A stretch of 34,228 nt of DNA from Chloroflexota bacterium (lineage in GTDB: Bacteria > Chloroflexota > Anaerolineae > Aggregatilineales > Phototrophicaceae), in the NCBI GenBank assembly GCA_013388735.1, contig JACAES010000062.1:69525-103752 (forward strand), in the 5' to 3' direction. Within the stretch, counting starts at the first letter, position 1. Every line of letters begins with the position of its first letter. The notes under the pieces were generated by a model, which was not told where the DNA came from, made no database searches, and worked only from the letters and a program-made list of their open reading frames with translations. Of the stretch, positions 31,159 through 34,228 are shown in pieces. A program made the translations under genes and the position numbers.

Positions 31159-32031
31159 TTATCGAAACCGCTCCCGCAGATAGTCCAGCGCCACCCGGTC
31201 AATCCAGTCCGGATCACGATCCAGCCGCCAGCGTTCTTCCAGGTTTTCCGCCCCCACCAGCGCCCAGAAAGCCTGTTTGGAAGCGTCATCCCAGACGCCG
31301 GTTGTTTCGCGCCGCAGGTAGCCCTGCTTCAGCAGCCAGCTTTGCAGCTCGCGGGCAATATCCTCGGTGATCGGCAGGCGGTCTTCGGCACGCGGCATCC
31401 CGAAAAAGACGTGGTGAATGTTCACCAGCCGCCGCAGTTCGCGCACCGGGTCGGGGTGGTCATCCACGCGCAGGTCGAGATAGCGGTCGTTGTCGCCGCC
31501 GTAACCGCCGTCCGGGCGCGCCACCAGCACCCCTGCCGACTGTTTGCCGCGCCGGTCGCCGCCGGCATCCTCGCCGGCTTGCAGCGCCGTCACCAGCCGG
31601 TCGGCCAGTTCGCCGGAAGCGGACAGAAAAGCCGCCGCCATCGCTTCCAGCACGTCCGGCCCGGTCAGGATGTTGCCCTGGCAGGCAAAACCCTGGCCGG
31701 TTTTGTGGCCGGCCCAGCCGTAACAATCTTCCCCGGTGAAGGCCGCCGAGCCGCCGCGCGCATCCACCATGCCCACCTGCCGGTGCGCGCGCTGCGCGTC
31801 CGCCGCCAGCAGCGTTTCCAAAGCCGACTCGGCGCTTGCGCCATTCGCCATCAGCGCCAGCCCGTCTGGGCCGAAGCTGACCTTCGCCAGCGATTGAGTC
31901 GCCACCGCCCCCGCCCCGGCGCGCGCCCAACTGACAACCGCCCCGGCGGCTAAAAATTTGCTGGCGACGGCCACGCCCCAGGCCGGTTCGTCCGGGTCGT
32001 GGGCGACAATCGAAAAAGTGCTTGGCCGCAT
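31159..32031 (-). CDS. DUF1028-domain protein with C-terminal peptidoglycan-binding-like domain
   Basis: The 290-residue protein begins STFSIVAHDPDEPAWGVAVA, the opening of DUF1028, an Ntn-hydrolase-like family of unknown activity. It continues with GAGAVATQSLAKVSFGPDGL, GWAGHKTGQGFACQGNILTG and GVLVARPDGGYGGDNDRYLD. After about residue 215 is a second domain (ARELQSWLLKQGYLRRETTG and KQAFWALVGAENLEERW) resembling the putative peptidoglycan-binding region often joined to DUF1028. GAGGAG lies six bases before the ATG. No signal peptide is visible. It is followed closely by the GT39 gene, so the two may be co-transcribed, and is divergent from the TIR gene. Confidence 0.9.
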   Translation of the reverse strand: MRPSTFSIVAHDPDEPAWGVAVASKFLAAGAVVSWARAGAGAVATQSLAKVSFGPDGLALMANGASAESALETLLAADAQRAHRQVGMVDARGGSAAFTGEDCYGWAGHKTGQGFACQGNILTGPDVLEAMAAAFLSASGELADRLVTALQAGEDAGGDRRGKQSAGVLVARPDGGYGGDNDRYLDLRVDDHPDPVRELRRLVNIHHVFFGMPRAEDRLPITEDIARELQSWLLKQGYLRRETTGVWDDASKQAFWALVGAENLEERWRLDRDPDWIDRVALDYLRERFR

Positions 32032-32118
32032 AATCTACTCCTCGTCAGAATGCCGGTCGGTGCGGGCGGCAACCGCGCGATATTCCCAGGCCATCACATG
32101 CCGCCCGCATCTGTAAGG

Positions 32119-32146
32119 TTGGCGATGAAACATAAAATGGTATCAT
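32119..32146 (+). promoter_or_regulatory. Candidate promoter of the TIR gene
   Basis: TTGGCG (32119-32124, four of six) and TATCAT (32141-32146, five of six) are 16 bases apart. Transcription from near 32153 would exclude an ATG at 32148 and support the start at 32172. Confidence 0.5.
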
Positions 32147-32171
32147 AATGGAGAACCGAACGCGAGGAAAC

Positions 32172-33020
32172 ATGAGCCATATTTTCATCTGCTACAGCCG
32201 GGTAGATCGCGCCATCACCGAGCAGCTCGCCGGCCTGCTGCGAAAAGCCTACAATCACGTCTGGTACGACGATAATCTGCACGGTGGTGAAGAATGGTGG
32301 ACGGAGATTCTGAAGGAAATCGCCCGCTGCCACCATTTTATTTTTCTCATGTCGGACGAATCCATTGGCTCGGAGTGGTGCCGCCGCGAACTGGACGAAG
32401 CCCGGCGGCTGTCCAAACACGTGCTGCCGGTGCTGGTGCGCGCCCGCACGCTCATCCCGGCGGAACTGCAAAAACTCCAGCGTATTGATATGTCGTCCGG
32501 CATCACCGTCGAAAACCTGAACGCCCTGTATGCCGCTTTAATCCGCGCCATCAACGATGACCAGTCGTCCATCAGCCGCCAGAAGCAGCGCGCCGCCGAC
32601 CGCCGCGCCCTGGAGCGGCTGTGGCCGTTCATTCATGGCAGCTACATCGAAGCCCTGTGCGACCAGGTGCAGCGCGGCAAACTGGACTGGGAGCTGTACA
32701 CCTCCCACATCACCAAGTACCTCGATCTGCGCGCCAAAACCCGCGAGCGTTTTTCCAACCTCATCCTGGAAGAAGCCTTCGAGTCCTTCGACGACGCTTT
32801 AATCCGGCTGGACGGCCAGCTTGGCTGGACATATGAACTGCGGGAAAACGACGGTCGTTCCTACATGATGCAGCCGGAAAAAGCGATGGAAGACAGTTAT
32901 TGGTTCGAGAAGTACAACCGGCTGGTGCGCCGCTCCACCGACGTGCTGATGCGGCACATCGGTTTAGTGGAAACGATCAAAACGATCCTGCCGGACTTCG
33001 ATGTACAGAAGGAAGAATAA
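32172..33020 (+). CDS. TIR-domain protein
   Basis: The 282-residue protein has an N-terminal TIR domain of about 130 residues: HIFICYSRVDRAITEQLAGL, VWYDDNLHGGEEWWTEI (BB-loop region), CHHFIFLMSDESIGSEWCRR and ELDEARRL, with Glu73 at the W-C-x-x-E position used for catalysis in NAD-cleaving TIR enzymes. The remaining 150 residues are helical and charged (ERLWPFIHGSYIEALCDQVQ, DSYWFEKYNRLVRRSTDVLM); I do not recognise them. Many bacterial TIR proteins act in anti-phage defence or as protein scaffolds; no Thoeris, CBASS or NLR partner gene is adjacent. The start 32172 has GAGG four bases upstream; an in-frame ATG at 32148 would add eight residues. Confidence 0.88.
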   Translation: MSHIFICYSRVDRAITEQLAGLLRKAYNHVWYDDNLHGGEEWWTEILKEIARCHHFIFLMSDESIGSEWCRRELDEARRLSKHVLPVLVRARTLIPAELQKLQRIDMSSGITVENLNALYAALIRAINDDQSSISRQKQRAADRRALERLWPFIHGSYIEALCDQVQRGKLDWELYTSHITKYLDLRAKTRERFSNLILEEAFESFDDALIRLDGQLGWTYELRENDGRSYMMQPEKAMEDSYWFEKYNRLVRRSTDVLMRHIGLVETIKTILPDFDVQKEE

Positions 33021-33174
33021 AATAAACAGAACTGACGCTATGAAGACACTTCATCTTAATAAACACGCTGTCTGCACCCTGACCCCACTCCCAACCCTTG
33101 CCGCGCTCAGGGGACATACGGCCCCTTTCGGCTCACCGAATTCAGGGAGGGGCTAAATCACGCCGGTAACAAAG

Positions 33175-33196
33175 TCTCCCCCGAATTCGGGGGAGA
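33175..33196. repeat. Perfect 22-bp palindrome in an intergenic repeat element
   Basis: TCTCCCCCGAATTC and its mirror form an exact 22-bp palindrome around a GAATTC centre, extendable by A-T pairs at both sides. It lies in the 293-base gene-free gap 33021-33313. That gap also holds ACCCTGACCCCACTCCC near 33076, like the C-rich unit near 26501, and another CCGAATTCAGGGAGGGGCTA near 33136. No gene is seen in this gap. Confidence 0.75.
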
Positions 33197-33313
33197 TTTA
33201 GAGGGGGTCTACAGGCAGCAGCGACCACTTCAGCTGGCCTGTACGCCTTTAATGTGGCGTCCCCGGCTTTCAATTTCAAATTGACCGTCCAAGATATTAG
33301 GACAGGAACCATC

Positions 33314-34117
33314 ATGAATTTCAGAGACATCGCCGGCGTCATCGCCGACATGGACGGCGTGCTGTGGCGCGGCAGCCAGCCGCTGCCCGGCCTGGCCGCC
33401 TTCTTCGATTTTTTGCGCGGCGTCGGGATTCCCATCATGCTGGCGACCAACAACAGCAGCCAGACGCCTTATACCTACCTTCAGAAGTTAACCGGCATGG
33501 GTGTGAACGGCGTGGCCGAAGACCAGATCATCACCTCCGGCACGGCCACCGCCGATTATCTCCAGGCGGCCTACCCGCCCGGTACGCCGGTTCACGTGCT
33601 GGGCGGCGACGGGCTGAAGCAGATCATCCGGCAGGCCGGTTTCCCGTCGGGGCAGGACGAAGCGCGCGTGGTGGTGGCCGGGGTGGACTTCGACCTCACC
33701 TACGCCAAACTCAAACATGCCTGCGCCCTGGTGCGCGCCGGCGCAGATTTCATCGGCACAAATGCCGACGCCACCTTCCCTTTGCCGGACGGCCTCGCGC
33801 CCGGCGCGGGCAGCATCCTGGCGGCGATGGCGACCGCGACCGGGCGGCAGCCCACCGTGATCGGCAAACCGGGCGCGCCGATGTTCGAGATGGCGATGCG
33901 CCGGATGGGTACAGCGCCGGAAAACACGCTGATGATCGGCGACCGGCTGAACACCGACATCGAAGGCGCGCGCCGGGCCGGGCTGAAGGCCGCCCTGCTG
34001 CTGACCGGCGTCACCACCCGCGAGGAACTGGCCGCCAGCCCCATCCAGCCGGATGGCGTTTACAACGGTTTGCCCGACCTGATGGCCGCCTGGCAGCGCG
34101 ACCGGGCCGGGCGTTGA
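33314..34117 (+). CDS. HAD-IIA (NagD-like) phosphatase
   Basis: The 267-residue protein is a HAD-superfamily hydrolase with C2 cap. Motif I is VIADMDGVLWRG with the nucleophile and acid/base aspartates, motif II is ATNNSSQTP, the lysine of motif III lies in VIGKPGAPMFEMAMRRMG, and motif IV is TLMIGDRLNTDIEGARRAGL. The cap includes GTNADATFPLPDGLAPGAGS, the substrate loop of NagD-type enzymes. These enzymes dephosphorylate nucleotides, sugar phosphates or glycolate-type metabolites; the substrate here is unknown. ATG 33314 has AGGA seven bases upstream; an in-frame start at 33254 has no such support. The last 111 bases of the window (34118-34228) show no further gene. Confidence 0.92.
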   Translation: MNFRDIAGVIADMDGVLWRGSQPLPGLAAFFDFLRGVGIPIMLATNNSSQTPYTYLQKLTGMGVNGVAEDQIITSGTATADYLQAAYPPGTPVHVLGGDGLKQIIRQAGFPSGQDEARVVVAGVDFDLTYAKLKHACALVRAGADFIGTNADATFPLPDGLAPGAGSILAAMATATGRQPTVIGKPGAPMFEMAMRRMGTAPENTLMIGDRLNTDIEGARRAGLKAALLLTGVTTREELAASPIQPDGVYNGLPDLMAAWQRDRAGR

Positions 34118-34228
34118 GCGCCGTCGACCTCAGAGCTTTTCCGCCAGCTTTGATTGGTCTGGCGCGGCCATTGGCACGACAGGCGACCGCCGATAAACTT
34201 ATTTTTCCCTCAACAACCTATTTTTTTA

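Overview
The window is about 34 kb of dense, GC-rich bacterial chromosome with no rRNA, tRNA, CRISPR array, transposase or phage module that I can see. The best guess for the source is a member of the Chloroflexota (Anaerolineae-like). This rests on the combination of a DnaD-domain protein and DnaI/DnaC-like loader beside dnaB, a DUF151 nuclease-family protein, LysM proteins with Thr/Pro-rich linkers, and C/G-rich intergenic repeats. It is an inference, not a proof.

Layout. (1) 1-2754 (+): a GT4 glycosyltransferase and a polyprenyl-phosphate sugar transferase, the end of an exopolysaccharide locus. (2) 2757-7675 (-): a membrane-anchored LysM/L,D-transpeptidase, an AEC-type transporter, class II fructose-bisphosphate aldolase and PdxS, separated by visible hairpins. 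(3) 7898-15328 (+): a chemosensory gene cluster, CheW / MCP without a sensor domain / hybrid CheA-REC / CheB / CheY-like REC / RsbT-like protein / second CheW / degenerate receiver fused to a Roadblock-LC7-like domain. A convergent GAF-domain gene (15325-15771, -) shares its stop-codon bases with the last of these. No CheR is present. (4) 15918-18598 (+): a two-gene sugar-nucleotide operon (nucleotidyltransferase with left-handed beta-helix, and phosphohexomutase). (5) 26333-18631 (-): a seven-gene run, DUF151 protein, dnaB carrying two mini-inteins, DnaD-like protein, a double-AAA+ helicase loader, a GNAT acetyltransferase, a degenerate KARI-like protein and a HEAT-repeat protein. (6) 26832-34117: HemG-like flavodoxin, LysM lipoprotein, response regulator, PadR regulator, GT39 membrane glycosyltransferase, DUF1028 protein, TIR-domain protein and a HAD-IIA phosphatase.

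How the genes work together. The chemosensory block contains a complete phosphorelay core (receptor, coupling proteins, kinase, methylesterase, CheY). It ends in proteins whose enzymatic or phospho-acceptor residues look lost (RsbT-like ATPase fold, pseudo-receiver-Roadblock), which suggests an output through protein binding rather than the flagellar motor. The replication block holds helicase, DnaD-like primosome factor and loader in one transcription unit. Splicing of two inteins, one inserted exactly in the Walker A motif, is needed before DnaB can work. The most noteworthy observations are the pseudo-receiver-Roadblock chemosensory system, the two inteins in dnaB, the in-register duplicated helicase loader beside them, and the KARI paralogue that has lost active-site residues.
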